This document shows, in pieces, positions 1 to 11,011 of a stretch of 64,000 nucleotides of DNA. This stretch comes from Rosa chinensis (Eukaryota > Streptophyta > Magnoliopsida > Rosales > Rosaceae): contig NC_037088.1 in assembly GCF_002994745.2 (NCBI RefSeq), positions 61,398,397 to 61,462,396 of the forward strand. The letters are read 5' to 3'. The stretch's first letter is position 1. Each line of letters begins with the position of its first letter. The translations under genes and the position numbers were made by a program. The notes under the pieces are model-generated. The model made no database searches. It saw only the letters and a program-made list of their open reading frames with translations, and had not been told where the DNA came from.

Positions 1-171
1 TGTGATCTCCATGCTCTCATTTCCGGGGAAGCGTACTCTCTCTCTTGCTCTTCCATTTCTGGTTTCCCATCAATTCTCGATTAGGTCCATCTTACCTGGT
101 CTGAATTCGACAGCGATGACTCTGAAGCAGTCGGTGGTGGTGGAGCTGGCATCGTCTCATCCAAAAACAAA

Positions 172-432
172 ATGGAAGACTCACCGGAAATACTACGAAA
201 CTCACTCCAGAACTCCGGCATTCGGGTCCCCTACGACGGGTCGCCTGTCCGAGACCTCACACCGGTCACTTTAGTCTCAATCTGTGGTCAATCCCTTAGC
301 CTCATCGCCGAAATGTCGTCATTTTCGACCTCACTTCCCGATTCCTCCATCACCGACAAGTTCAACGTCTGTATGGACATGGCTTCTGGGATCAACAACC
401 TCGGCTACCCAGGCAACGTGAGCTTCCACAAG
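172..432 (+). pseudogene. CCDC22-like first exon, no downstream exons found
   Basis: An 87-codon open stretch runs from the ATG to an AAG/GTACAG splice donor. The peptide (MEDSPEILRNSLQ..., RDLTPVTLVSICGQSL, DKFNVCMDMASGINNLGY, ending SFHK) resembles the N-terminal NDC80/NN-CH-like domain of plant CCDC22 homologues, which in animals belong to the COMMD/CCC endosomal complex. The same frame is open upstream to position 85 through a short acidic, Gly-rich stretch, with a stop at 82-84 next to a possible AG acceptor, so the ATG is the simplest start. I could not find the expected next exon in the following kilobases, which are repeats. This is probably a truncated gene or a copied first exon. 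The identification is from memory of the family. Confidence 0.5.
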
Positions 433-1279
433 GTACAGAATCGAGAAATTGACTTGAATAAATTGAATTCGATTGTGTTTTTGAATTAGAAGTATGCGAA
501 ATCACGTAACAGATAGATGGATTAGATCTTAAGCTGTAGATATTTTTGACCTCACTGGAGGAGGAGCAGAAGCCCGTCCAATTTAGGCCTCGTCTCCTCT
601 CTATTTTACTGTCTCTGAATATAACATTTATTGGGGGCAATAAACGTAACATTTATTAGGGGTAACAAACGTTTATTGCCCCCCCCCCCCCCCAATAAAT
701 ATTTTGAATTGATGTAATCTCCTCTTTTTTTTTTCTTTAATCAAAGTTTTATTTGTCTAATTTTGGGGAGATTAGTTCTCATTCCGGCAACAGAAAGGTT
801 TATTGGGGGTAATAAAGATTTATTGAGGGGAGGGGGCAATAAACCTCTCCGGTGACCTATGAGATCTTCAGCGATCTTTTTGAGAACCTTTGGCGAGGTT
901 TCATAAACTTTTATTGCCCCAAAATAAATGTTTATTGTGGAGCAATAAATGTTTATTAGGGGCCAATAAACCTCTCCGGTGACCTATGAGATCTTCGATG
1001 ATCTCTTTGGAGACCTCCGACGAGGTTGTCAGATAAGTTCGCGGCCGACTATCAGTGACAGGAGTCCCGCGGTCGCTGATTGGACTCCGGGACTCCGGCG
1101 AAGTCTCTTATGACTTCTCTCTCCCTCTCTCTCTCTCTCTCTATATAACAAAGGGGCAAGGGCAAAATAGTCTTAAAAATAAAATAAAAAAATAAAAAGA
1201 AAGAAACTTAATTGGGTATTAAGAAAGACCTTATTAGAGTCTTTATGGGTAAGTGAGAAAAAAAAATTGGTGGTGTAAG
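433..1279. repeat. Repeat-rich spacer with AATAAACGTTTATT-type motifs and 66-bp direct repeats
   Basis: No gene is seen here. From about 620 to 965 the sequence repeatedly uses short, partly palindromic TTATTGGGG / CCCCAATAAA motifs. It includes a run of 15 C at 679-693. Two direct repeats of about 66 bp (835-900 and 961-1026) share a core beginning CAATAAACCTCTCCGGTGAC and then diverge. A CT microsatellite lies near 1115-1142. It could be an old nonautonomous element; no clear ends or target duplication were found. Confidence 0.5.
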
Positions 1280-1856
1280 TAGGGCTGTCAATGGGTCGTG
1301 TCGGGTCGGGTTCGTGTCGGGTCAAGGTATTTGTCGTGTCGCAAGATACAAACCCAAACCCAACCCATTTAATAATCGTGTCAAAAATCTAAACCCAAAC
1401 CCAACCTATTTATTAAACGGGTTACCCGTTTCCAACCCGCTTAACCCATTTAACAAATAGGTCATGTCGTGTTAGAAAAAATGACTCATTTAAAGGTTAA
1501 CAATGAGCCCCATTTAATTAAAAAAATGCATAAATTGATTAAATTCACTAAAAACTCCACAAGACGAATAATATAAATAATTAAATCCAATAATTATAAA
1601 GCAAAATATTTCAAATTGTCTAATCCTATGATCAAATACTCCCAATGTCCAAAATTTCAAGAAGAAGTATAACATAATCAGGTTATACGGGTTCACTTCG
1701 TGTTGGCGGGTTGACCCGTGGCCGACCCATTTATTAAATGGGTCATGGCAGGTTGACCCACGGCTGACCCGCTTTTTAATCGTGCGGGTTCAACCCGCTT
1801 TATTTCGTACGGGTTTCGAGTCGTGTTATCGGGTCGTGTCGAAATTGATAGCCCTA
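1280..1856. mobile_element. hAT-type MITE, 577 bp
   Basis: The terminal inverted repeats are TAGGGCTGTCAAT at the left and ATTGATAGCCCTA at the right, with one mismatch. The element is flanked by a perfect 8-bp target duplication, GGTGTAAG (1272-1279 and 1857-1864), the size expected of the hAT superfamily. The subterminal regions are full of GGGTCGTGTCGGGTC / AACCCAAACCC motifs in inverted orientation, so the element can fold on itself. There is no transposase, so it is nonautonomous. Confidence 0.88.
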
Positions 1857-2031
1857 GGTGTAAGGGGGAAAAAATACCTAAAAATAGAGTAAATGGTCAA
1901 AAATCCTTTCTTTTTTGGTCTGATTACTTGTACTGAGCCGTAATTGAAATAAAATGGCACTATCCTCCTATCAACACTTTCAAGATATATTTTGATGGTT
2001 CAGTTATTAAATATATATATATATATATATA

Positions 2032-5000
2032 TCTACTACTATAAAGCCAGGCCCCTCTTTTCGTGTCAAAGGCTTCACTAATTTTTGGAAGTCCCCATAT
2101 TACCCATAGTGAAACAATAATCAACTAAGATGAAAATATCTACAAGGGTTAGTATAGTAAAATAAAGAAAAAAGAAAATAAGGGGGAACGTTAATCAAAC
2201 TGCAGTACGCGATGTGGGAGCCACGTTCAAAAGCGGTTCCGCTTCAACTGCAACAATCACATTCAGTTCATACAAGTAGCCAATATTGATGACAGAAAGA
2301 GAAGTTGGTTGATCGATCAAGAAAACGAAGATACCAGGTAAGGTTATGCAGATTAGTTAAAATATTTTTGATTTTATTTTTCTAGGATTTGAGAAGAGGC
2401 TAATTTTTAGTATTTTGATATATGTTTGTTAAGAATGATTTCGTTTAGATGAGAAAGATATATAATTGTTTCGATTGACACGAAAGATGCGGTGATTGTA
2501 GAGGTTTATCCAGTCTGCTATGCAAGCACGTTCAAATCTGTAAGTTTGTCATCAATATTGCTTGCAAAAAAAAAAACCTATGAAATTGAATCCTTTTTAC
2601 ATTAAATCCTTTCTCCCATTCATTCCTCTACTTTTGTAGTTATTGTGCGTTTCCTTTGTCCATTTTAACATTTTCAGGATTTGGAACAATGAATGCAAAA
2701 TTGTTTGGTATACTTTACTTTGACGAGTCTTGGAAAAATATTAGAAATTCAAACTAAAATCATATAATACCTACCTCTGATATGAATCCTATAACTACAT
2801 GTATCATATTCATTTGTTTGGTGGATTTTAATAGATATTGGTTGTTATTCTCTGTCTTTTTATTTTTTCAGAAATTATAAGTTCACGCCTTGATGAGCAT
2901 TTTCCTTTTTCTGTGTCATTCAGAAAGCAGTACCATTCTTCCATATGAGGGATAAGATGCATATTTGAATTATCCAATACAAGCACAAGAACGAATATAT
3001 GCTGCTATATACTTGATTGGTAATGTACTATTTTCTCTCACTGTTCAAAGTTAATGATTATTGGTTACTGTGTTTTTTTTTTTTTGGGTTGTTGTTGTGA
3101 GTACTGACAATTGAAGAACATCAATTTGATTTCTCTTATTTTTCTTTCCAACCCGTGCTTTTGTAAGCTAGGTATTCACTTGATACATTTGCTGATTTGA
3201 TCTTTAATTTTCTTTGATTCTTTCTAGAGTATATACTTTTGTCATAAATCAACTATATGTCTTTGTTTATAATCATCTATAGTTCCAAATGTGTAACAAG
3301 AGAAGGAACACTGCCCTTATTCTAATTCATGTTAGTTGCTGAAACTCCTAAGTCCATGGTTTTTGCATTTCAAAAACTGTCTTTTTTAATTGGTTCTTTG
3401 GTTATACTCATCTTTCATTAATGCAAGTACCTCCAAAAAGGTTGGTACTGTATTTTACATCTCTTTTTCAATTGTATAGCGTTGGCTAATGTGTTGCTAG
3501 GATATTATCAACTTTGTTTCAATAGATTTGAATGGATGAATGAAGAAGAGTGTAGGAAGTGGAGTGAGGAACATGTCCAAACTCCAAATTAAAGTAAAGG
3601 GACTGGAGGGAGGAAAAAAACCAAAAGGGGACATTTTACTGCAATGGAAGAGGGTTGAATGACATAAGAAGAAGAAGTAGAATAAGAAGAAGAAAAAAGT
3701 ACTTTTCGGGTGATATGTAAAGATAAGTAACGGCAGTCATCTTCATTATTCAAGCACGAGGCATATAAAAGACAGCAATGAGGTTAAAACGGTTCCTCTC
3801 TCAGTTTATTCCTTTTAGGACTACCATTTGATGCTTTTGGTAATCAATTTTTGAATTACTTGATTCATTAATTTTGCTAGTTTTTATGATAAATTGGTGT
3901 CTAACGTTATTTTTATGGGAATGTTTGCCTTTCACAATTTCAGTAAAAAAAGGGGAAGAGATAGATCAGAGAACAAACACAAGACTTGAGCTATGGAGAG
4001 GCAATGAACCTCTTAATTTGGTTGAAGGTATTGTACTTACTGTTAGCTGGTGAGATTTGTTTCTTTCAATAGTTCTGCAAATTTCAGTTTTTGTTGTTGT
4101 TGTTGTGTACGTGTCTGTCATCTTTATATCTCTACTATTGGTTTTGAGGTGCTCAAAGGGTGAATTACTATCTGCCACAGAATCTTGAAGATCAAGTCTG
4201 TGGTTTTGATGGTATCTTAATTTTTTTTATGTTTTTGTATATTGTTCACATAGAAGTACAGTGAGTTAATTTTTTTGTTCTTTTTCTTTCACTGGCTTTG
4301 TTCATAACGACAATATGACGACTAATCAGCTTAATTCGCCTTTACTTATGTAAGAGATCATGTTTTTCTGTAGTTACCTTCTTAATACATCTTTGGTGCT
4401 GCAGAATCATTTGGCTTTCAAAGTCCACAAGCTCTATGAAGTATGGAAAGTTATAATTAATTTGGTTTAATTACAAAGGCTGTTTATTACAATTGGAGAA
4501 TTTGTAATGCATAAGGCTACTTCAAAGTTTTGATTTGTTCTCTTTGATGTAGTTGACGATGGTTGATGATTAGTTTTCCCGACATTATGAGAAATCAAGT
4601 TTCATGTGCCATGTGAATTCGGTGTCTATAATAATGCATTTTCTACTAAAGCAAGATAAAAGTTTATAAGTTCCAGGTTTTCTTAAATACTTTACTCTTA
4701 CTACTATATTTTTTCTTAATTGTCTGTTTAGGTTATCTTTGTCACATTAGCTGCTAGCCTTTACAGCTTTAATCTTCTCAGAATTCGTGTGTATTTGCCC
4801 ATTTTTGGTTTAGTTAATGTTCTTATGGTTGCTGCTTATTTTCTCAGGTTCATGTGCTTCTTTCCATTTTGAATCTTTACTTTGGTTTCCAGAGCCTGTT
4901 TCGTAGTTGTATTTGCAATTTGTTTACTGTTTCAATTTTATGTTCATTGTAATTTTTCTTTCATAAGAGGTAAAGTTGATGTCCTCCTCTTCTATTATAC

Positions 5001-5226
5001 TTTGTTTCCTTTATGTATTAAAAAGAGAATGGACGAATAGTTGCCAGATATTATTGGAATGTGTGGATGTTTTCCATTCCTCTATACTTTCACTAAGGCA
5101 AGAATATCAATTAAGTTGATATTACTCGAGAGAAATATTAGCCACGGAACAATAATGAACAACAAAACCAACCGCACGCGCGAGCACGGCCCTTCCGCAC
5201 GCTCATGGAGCGTGCAGGAAGGCTAG
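2032..5226 (+). mobile_element. Candidate nonautonomous Helitron, 3.2 kb
   Basis: The left end begins TCTACTACTATAAAG directly after an A. The right end has a hairpin (GCACGCTC-ATG-GAGCGTGC at 5197-5215, extendable by CCTTCC/GGAAGG across one bulged A) followed at once by CTAG and then a host T. The 5'-TC, 3' hairpin, CTRR and A|T insertion are the Helitron hallmarks. The interior holds no Rep/helicase gene. It has T-rich intron-like tracts and no long open frame, so it may carry captured gene pieces that I could not identify. Pairing these two ends as one element is an inference. Confidence 0.55.
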
Positions 5227-5228
5227 TA

Positions 5229-5238
5229 TGTATGTGTG

Positions 5239-5279
<41 letters not shown>
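5229..5279. repeat. (GT)n(AT)n microsatellite
   Basis: A TG/GT run (about 5233-5247) passes into an AT run (about 5249-5279), just outside the candidate Helitron 3' end. Confidence 0.9.
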
Positions 5280-5283
<4 letters not shown>

Positions 5284-5700
5284 GCTGTTGTTTTTGGCTT
5301 CATTAAAAGAGATGGTGATAATAATCCTATCATTGCTAGAGCTAGAAGACTTGGTCTTACTAGTATCCCCCTTGCTGAAGGCCTGAAGCTATTGGCCTTT
5401 GTGATGGCTTACTCAAAGCGAGAAACAAAGGTCTCTAGAATATATTTGTCAAAGGAGATTCTCAATTGATTATCAATTGTCTCAATGATAGTAGTGTCGT
5501 TCCTTGGAGACTCAAGACCATTGTTCTTGACACTCAACAATTGGTCAAGTCATTTACTTCAATCAACTTTCAACATGTACCAAGATAATCAAATTTTATG
5601 GCGGATACTTTGGCTAACCTCGGTCACTCTACTAGGGACGAAAAACTTTGGGACAATTTTCTTCCCCTTGGTGTGTGTGCGTGTGTTAAGGGATTTCAAC
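5284..5700 (+). pseudogene. LINE-type RNase H domain relic
   Basis: Peptide pieces in changing frames match the plant LINE / RVT_3 RNase H fold. The piece with RDGDNNPIIARARRLGLTS and IPLAEGLKLL corresponds to the first catalytic strand and the Glu helix. A following frame gives QLIINCLND and VPWRLK, and a later one DTLANLGHS, the usual C-terminal signature. At least two frame changes (near 5380 and 5450) and a stop in the IPR-to-DTLANLG stretch show it is dead. There is no RT domain in front, so it is a 5'-truncated fragment. Confidence 0.7.
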
Positions 5701-6175
5701 TATGACTCGTTTGGGTCAGGTTGTCCTAGAGATTTTTCTTTACAATTTTGTTGTTGTAGTATGTTCTTATAAACTAGTCTTTTCAACCCTGGACCAATAT
5801 AGTTGGGCTACTAGGCCTCTAAACTATAATGTAGCCCAAACTTGCTCAGTTCATCTTCCAGGCCTAGATTCAAACAGGAAAGCCCAGCAACTCGCCGTCA
5901 AAATTTGCCGTCCAATAAATTTGAAATCAGATCAGAGCAGACATCTTCACTCCTCCCAAATCCGACACCAAAAACCTCCTCTCCGGCACGACGAGCTCAC
6001 ACCCAAGACGGAGACACCTCCTCTCCTCTCTCTAATCACCTAAAGCCCTAATCTTTTCTTCTTCCCCCAATTTCGGAGAATCTAGGGTTTCTCTGATGAT
6101 CAGGAATTGGCGAAATTGAAGAAGGAAGAGGAGGAGTGAGTATGCGTTAGGAGTTGAATTGAAGTTTCGATTTTG

Positions 6176-9100
6176 ATGGAAGGGGGGAGGAGGATATCGG
6201 CGAGTCCGCGGCCGTGTAGTGGCCGGAGGGTGGTGGCGGCGAGAAAGCGACCCCGTATTGGCGGCGTGGACGGGTTCGTCAACAGCGTTAAGAAGCTTCA
6301 GCGACGCGAAATCAGCTCCAAGCGTGACCGGGCTTTCACTATGAGCGATGCCCAGGAGAGGTTTCGGAATATTCGTCTCCAGGTAAAGTAAATATAGTTG
6401 CTTTGATTTTAATGGAAGTGAAAGTTTGGGGCTTTTGATGGTTTTGGGTGATTAGTTTGGTGGTTGGGGTTTTATGAAGAGGCTCTGGGTTTTGTGCTGG
6501 TTTGGAATTAATTCAGAAATAAATGATGGGGTTTTGCTGTTAATTAATCAGAACTAGGCTTATGTTGAAGTTAATTGTTTGTGTGTAATCTGGGCATGGA
6601 CCTTTGTTCCTGTGCTGAGTGGCTTTAAATTCCAAGTGTTATGAACTTGTTACAGGCTCTACTTTAAGATTAGCGTTTAGAACTCATTTCGTGATTTTAA
6701 TACCAATACTTGATTTCTTGGGAAGAATGCTGTATAATAAGGCTCAGATGCTAGGTTGCATTAGATTGAAGTTAGAACTTGTATTCGTTTCTTTTAACAA
6801 TCTTTAATGAAAATCTTAATGCACTTAAGCTCTAGTATTCTCGAAAATTGCTGTAAACTCTGATAGATATGGAATTATGGACTAGCTATGCTTTGTTCTG
6901 TTTGATATATTGGTGACAAGCTTTTGATTGGTATTGTTGGTCTGTCTGTTTGAGATATCTAAGTTCTGTTTGTGTTTGAATGCACAGGAGGAATATGATA
7001 CCCATGATCCAAAAGGTCATTGCGCCATGGTTCTGCCTTTTCTGCGAAAGAGGTCGAAAATTATTGAAATTGTAGCAGCACGTGACATTGTGTTTGCTCT
7101 TGCGCAGTCTGGTGTTTGTGCAGCGTTTAGCCGAGGTAGTAGCTGTTCTATTTGGATTTTCAATGTTATAAGGATCTACTGAAATAAGTTTTTACATCGA
7201 GAAGTTCATGGAGGGGAATATGAATATGTAGAACTTTTGTTGTTGGATGCAGAAACCAATCAGAGGATATGCTTTCTGAATGTCAGTCCCGACGAAGTTA
7301 TAAGAAGCTTGTTTTATAATAAAAACAATGACTCACTTATCACAGTTTCAGTTTATGCTTCAGACAATTTCAGTTCTTTGAAATGTAGAAGCACGAGGAT
7401 TGAGTAAGTGAATACCTCCACCCCTCTGCCCCCAACAAACAAACACAGACACACACATAACCCACCATAAACAACAATGTAATTAACCCAATTTACATCA
7501 GTTTCTTTGATTGCTTGCTAAAGACACTGTCAAACTGTATGTTCCAGATACATACGAAGGGGTAAACCAGATGCTGGCTTTGCTCTTTTTGAGTCTGAGT
7601 CACTAAAGTGGCCTGGATTTGTAGAGTTTGATGATGTAAATGGGAAGGTTCTCACTTACTCTGCACAAGATAGGTAAGTATTTCATCTTTCTAGTATGGT
7701 TCTCTTGGTCATCTTCTTGTTCTTGATTTATCTAATTTTTGTTTTCCATTTTGATCAGTATATACAAGGTGTTTGATCTTAAAAACTATACAATGTTGTA
7801 CTCCATATCAGATAAACATGTCCAAGAAATTAAGATTAGGTAAGCTTTCTTCACATTCTCAATCACAGACTCATACAGCAATGGTTGTTTTTGCCTTTAG
7901 CCTTGGTTCTTTTGTTATTTCATAGCAGGCACTTATCTCTTTTTTTTTGGTTTGTTTTCTTGCTGCAGTCCGGGGATCATGTTGTTAATTTTCAATAAAG
8001 CTAGTAGCCATGTTCCTCTCAAGATTCTTTCTATAGAGGATGGTAGTGTTCTCAAATCCTTCAACCATCTACTTCATCGGAATAAGAAGGTAGATTTCAT
8101 TGAACAGTTCAATGAAAAGCTTCTTGTAAAACAAGAAAATGAGAACCTCCAGATTCTTGACGTGAGTATCTTTTTTGATATCTTGAAGAAGTAATATTTT
8201 GTGTTCATTTGGTTTGTTACACTTGATCGTCTGAGTCTGACTGGTATTCTGTATTCTGTAGGTTCGCAATTCTGAGATGACAGAAGTTAGCAAAAGTGAA
8301 TTCATGACACCATCAGCTTTTATATTTCTGTACGAGAATCAGTTATTTTTAACGTTTCGTAATCGTACTGTGGCTGTTTGGAACTTTCGAGGGGAACTTG
8401 TGACTTCGTTTGAGGATCATCTTTTGTGGCATCCCGACTGCAATACTAATAACATATACATTACTAGTGACCAGGATCTTATTATTTCTTACTGCAAGGC
8501 TGATTCTGATGATCCATTAGCTGAAGGAAATGGTAATTTTGGCTTGTACCTATACAGGATGATCACCTTTTATAGTTATACATCATGGACATTCTTCTCC
8601 ATGAACTATATGCAAGTTGGTTTGCTTTGAGGTTGATATTTTTGGCTTTGATGACCTGCTTTGCATATAGTACGAGTAGAATGTCCTGAAGTTCTAGTCT
8701 TTTTTTAGTAGAAGTGCTGTATCTTTGTTATTCTAGGCAGAGGATTTTATAATGTTCACTACGGTCCTTCAGTAGGCTCAAAGTTGTTCTTGAAAATGGG
8801 GGTGGCAGGTGCACCCAGTCTGGAGATACCACCTCCACGGATCTAATTGCATGGTTCTCTTTTGAATGTTTATCCCTTTATGTGAAAAATGTGTTGGATT
8901 TGCTTGGATGTCTAACTGTGTTGCACTCTATTTGCAGCAGGATCCATCAATATCAGCAATATTTTGACAGGGAAATGCCTTGCTAAAATAAAAGCCAGCA
9001 AGAATGTGGAAAATGAATGCAGTTGTAGTGGTGACTGTTGTGGAAGCAGTTGCAGTTCCAAGAAGCGTGCCCAGTCATCCAGAATTAGAAGTACAGTCGC

Positions 9101-9200
9101 AGAAGCCTTGGAAGATATTACTGCTCTCTTCTACGATGAAGAGCGCAACGAGATCTATACCGGCAATAGGCTTGGTCTAGTTCATGTATGGTCTAATTAA
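6176..9200 (+). CDS. WD40/beta-propeller-like conserved plant protein, 8 exons, 478 aa
   Basis: Exons are 6176-6382, 6988-7135, 7253-7403, 7548-7673, 7759-7839, 7969-8161, 8262-8532 and 8941-9200. All junctions are GT-AG with matching phase, giving 1,437 nt. The N-terminus (residues 1-50) is basic and Arg-rich. The rest is a run of propeller-blade-like strands: FFNRTVAVWNF-type WD ends near residue 330, NISNILTGKCLAKI near 400, and a final LEDITALFYDE...GLVHVW blade. A Cys/Ser-rich insert (about residues 410-430, CSCSGDCCGSSCSSKK) sits before the last blade. It is likely a scaffold protein; I do not recognise a specific name. Start at 6176 because the codon before it is TTG and the Arg-rich leader follows. 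A degenerate second copy lies at 26.6-42.4 kb. Confidence 0.82.
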
Positions 9201-9230
9201 TGGTTTCTTCAGTTTGTTCGCTACACAGAG

Positions 9231-9288
9231 GTCCTCAGTCTGTACCTAGCAGCAACAGAGTCCTCAGTCTGTACCTAGCAGCAACAGA
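9231..9288. repeat. 29-bp tandem duplication in 3' UTR
   Basis: Two perfect 29-bp units (9231-9259 and 9260-9288), each starting GTCCTCAGTCTGTACC, lie just after the stop codon of the propeller gene. A third partial unit (GTCCTCA) follows. The duplicate is absent from the matching part of the second copy near 42030. Confidence 0.92.
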
Positions 9289-9419
9289 GTCCTCACTTAG
9301 CTGTATCTGTCCATTAGATTCATTGTTGTGTTGGTCTTGTAGATGGTTGAATTCATTGATGCCCCACTGCAACAACTACTTCCTGGAACTGTACCCTCAA
9401 TTGCTCTTGTACCATTAAT

Positions 9420-10500
9420 CCCTTTGTTTACCTAAATCAGAATTCCTTGTATCTGTACTCAGGTTGAGAACGTATTTGTAACTTTTCATGGTCGTGTAAT
9501 ATATCCAGATGAATTTGCTTCTGTAAGAGTGTTAAGTTGGAATATATTCCGTCCTCTGTTTCAACATTTCTTGGTGGAATTACCGGTTACGTGACCAAGC
9601 CTTCCTATGGGTTTAGGCTTCTTCTTCCATCTCTCTAGGGTGGTAAGTCGTGAAACCAATAAGAACAACACCCTACCTGGAATAGAAGGTACACCTATCC
9701 ATGGATGGATCAGATTTTGATTCAGATCTGGATTTGGTTTGGATTCATTATTAATGGACGGTTTTGGATTAGTTAATTTGATCCATTAATGATTCGGATT
9801 TGTTAATTTAACGGCCTGAAAAGGGTCTACACTATCCCTCTAGGATTCAATCAATCAATTTAGTGACAACTGCATTGCAAAACTTGGAAGGCAATCTAAG
9901 GCAGTTCTTTAGCTTTCAAAACAACTACGTTTCAAAGAAAACTGCCTGTTTCTTCTTTACCTTCTCAGACGCATTTGTTTGTTTTAACTCTGTCCTCGCT
10001 ATGAAAGGTTCAGCAATATTCGCCTCCAAGTACTACTAGACACTAGTACTATTTCTCCAGAGGATTTGCTCCGTAATAGTCAAACTTTAAAGTTTTTTTA
10101 AAAGAAAGAAAATTAAATTAGATGTTTTACGCGACCAGAGAGTTTACATTGTCAAAAAACAAGGGATAACTACAAAGGACTACCGGACCACCTTTCGTTT
10201 AACATAAAACTCCACAACCTTTCCCTTTATACAATTAAGGACACACCCTACTCCTTTTTACCCTTTCACAATTTTTTACAGTAACAGCCAATATTTCTTG
10301 CTAAAAAGTCTTCACACAGTATCATCCTAAGGACTAGCCTTCAACATGCCACATTTTCACCTAACGACTTCCTGTCTAAGCGGCAACTACCAGGGCGGAA
10401 TCACTGCTGCCTTAGTATGATAAAGGGTTCAGACTTTAAAAACAATAACATAACAACTGCTACTGCTACAAACTGCTACTGCTATTTTCAAATGCAGAAA
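9420..10500. other. Intergenic spacer between propeller gene and viral relic
   Basis: The first part (to about 9680) is the gene's 3' UTR and flank, shared with 42.04-42.41 kb. The rest is AT-rich without a convincing gene. Some of 9.85-10.5 kb may be viral leader or intergenic DNA, but I saw no motif that settles the left boundary of the virus. Confidence 0.5.
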
Positions 10501-10542
10501 TAACAAAATATTTTTGTGACAGAGTAATGGGCGCAAACTGAA

Positions 10543-10552
10543 TTTATTTATT
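10543..10552 (-). terminator. Candidate viral poly(A) signals
   Basis: Two overlapping AATAAA hexamers on the minus strand lie about 235 nt downstream of the viral TATA box. This spacing fits the short terminal redundancy of a pararetroviral genomic RNA. Confidence 0.55.
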
Positions 10553-10780
10553 CAAACATAAATACAGATACAGAATCCAGAGCCTCACTCTTGGGTAAGC
10601 AGCTAAAAGCTGTTTAGCTATCCATAAGAGTGATTACAGATACTTACTTGGAATAAGAGGCACACTGCATCAAAAGACTTATAGAAAACCTGCTACTGCT
10701 GCTACTATGGCTTTCTTATTTCTTGAGAGAATCTGATTCTGCTCAAATTTTCGAATGCCTTCTAAGGGAAGCTAAAGCTC

Positions 10781-10789
10781 CTTATATAG
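10781..10789 (-). promoter_or_regulatory. Candidate viral genomic promoter TATA box
   Basis: CTATATAAG on the minus strand is in the non-coding stretch after the last viral stop (11012). This is where the pregenomic RNA promoter sits in caulimovirid circular genomes. No activator elements were assessed. Confidence 0.55.
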
Positions 10790-11011
10790 GGAGCGGAACT
10801 CAAATTACAATTGAAAACATAAAAATGTACAGGACAACTGCGTGACCTTTCAGCTTTTCTGAGTGCTCCTGATGATGGAGGTTGGTTGAGAAAAGTCGAA
10901 AAGTAGTTGGTGAAACGTCTCTTTCTTGAATTTTGCAAAAGCAAAAGTAGCTTTTAGAAAAGTCTAAAGGTCTACAGTTGCAAGTTTGGTGCTGATTCTT
11001 CACCTGTAGCT

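Noticed and set aside
2..274. 90-codon frame overlapping the CCDC22-like exon
   Set aside because: Composition is Ser/Thr-rich noise; the overlapping frame from 172 has family similarity and a splice donor.
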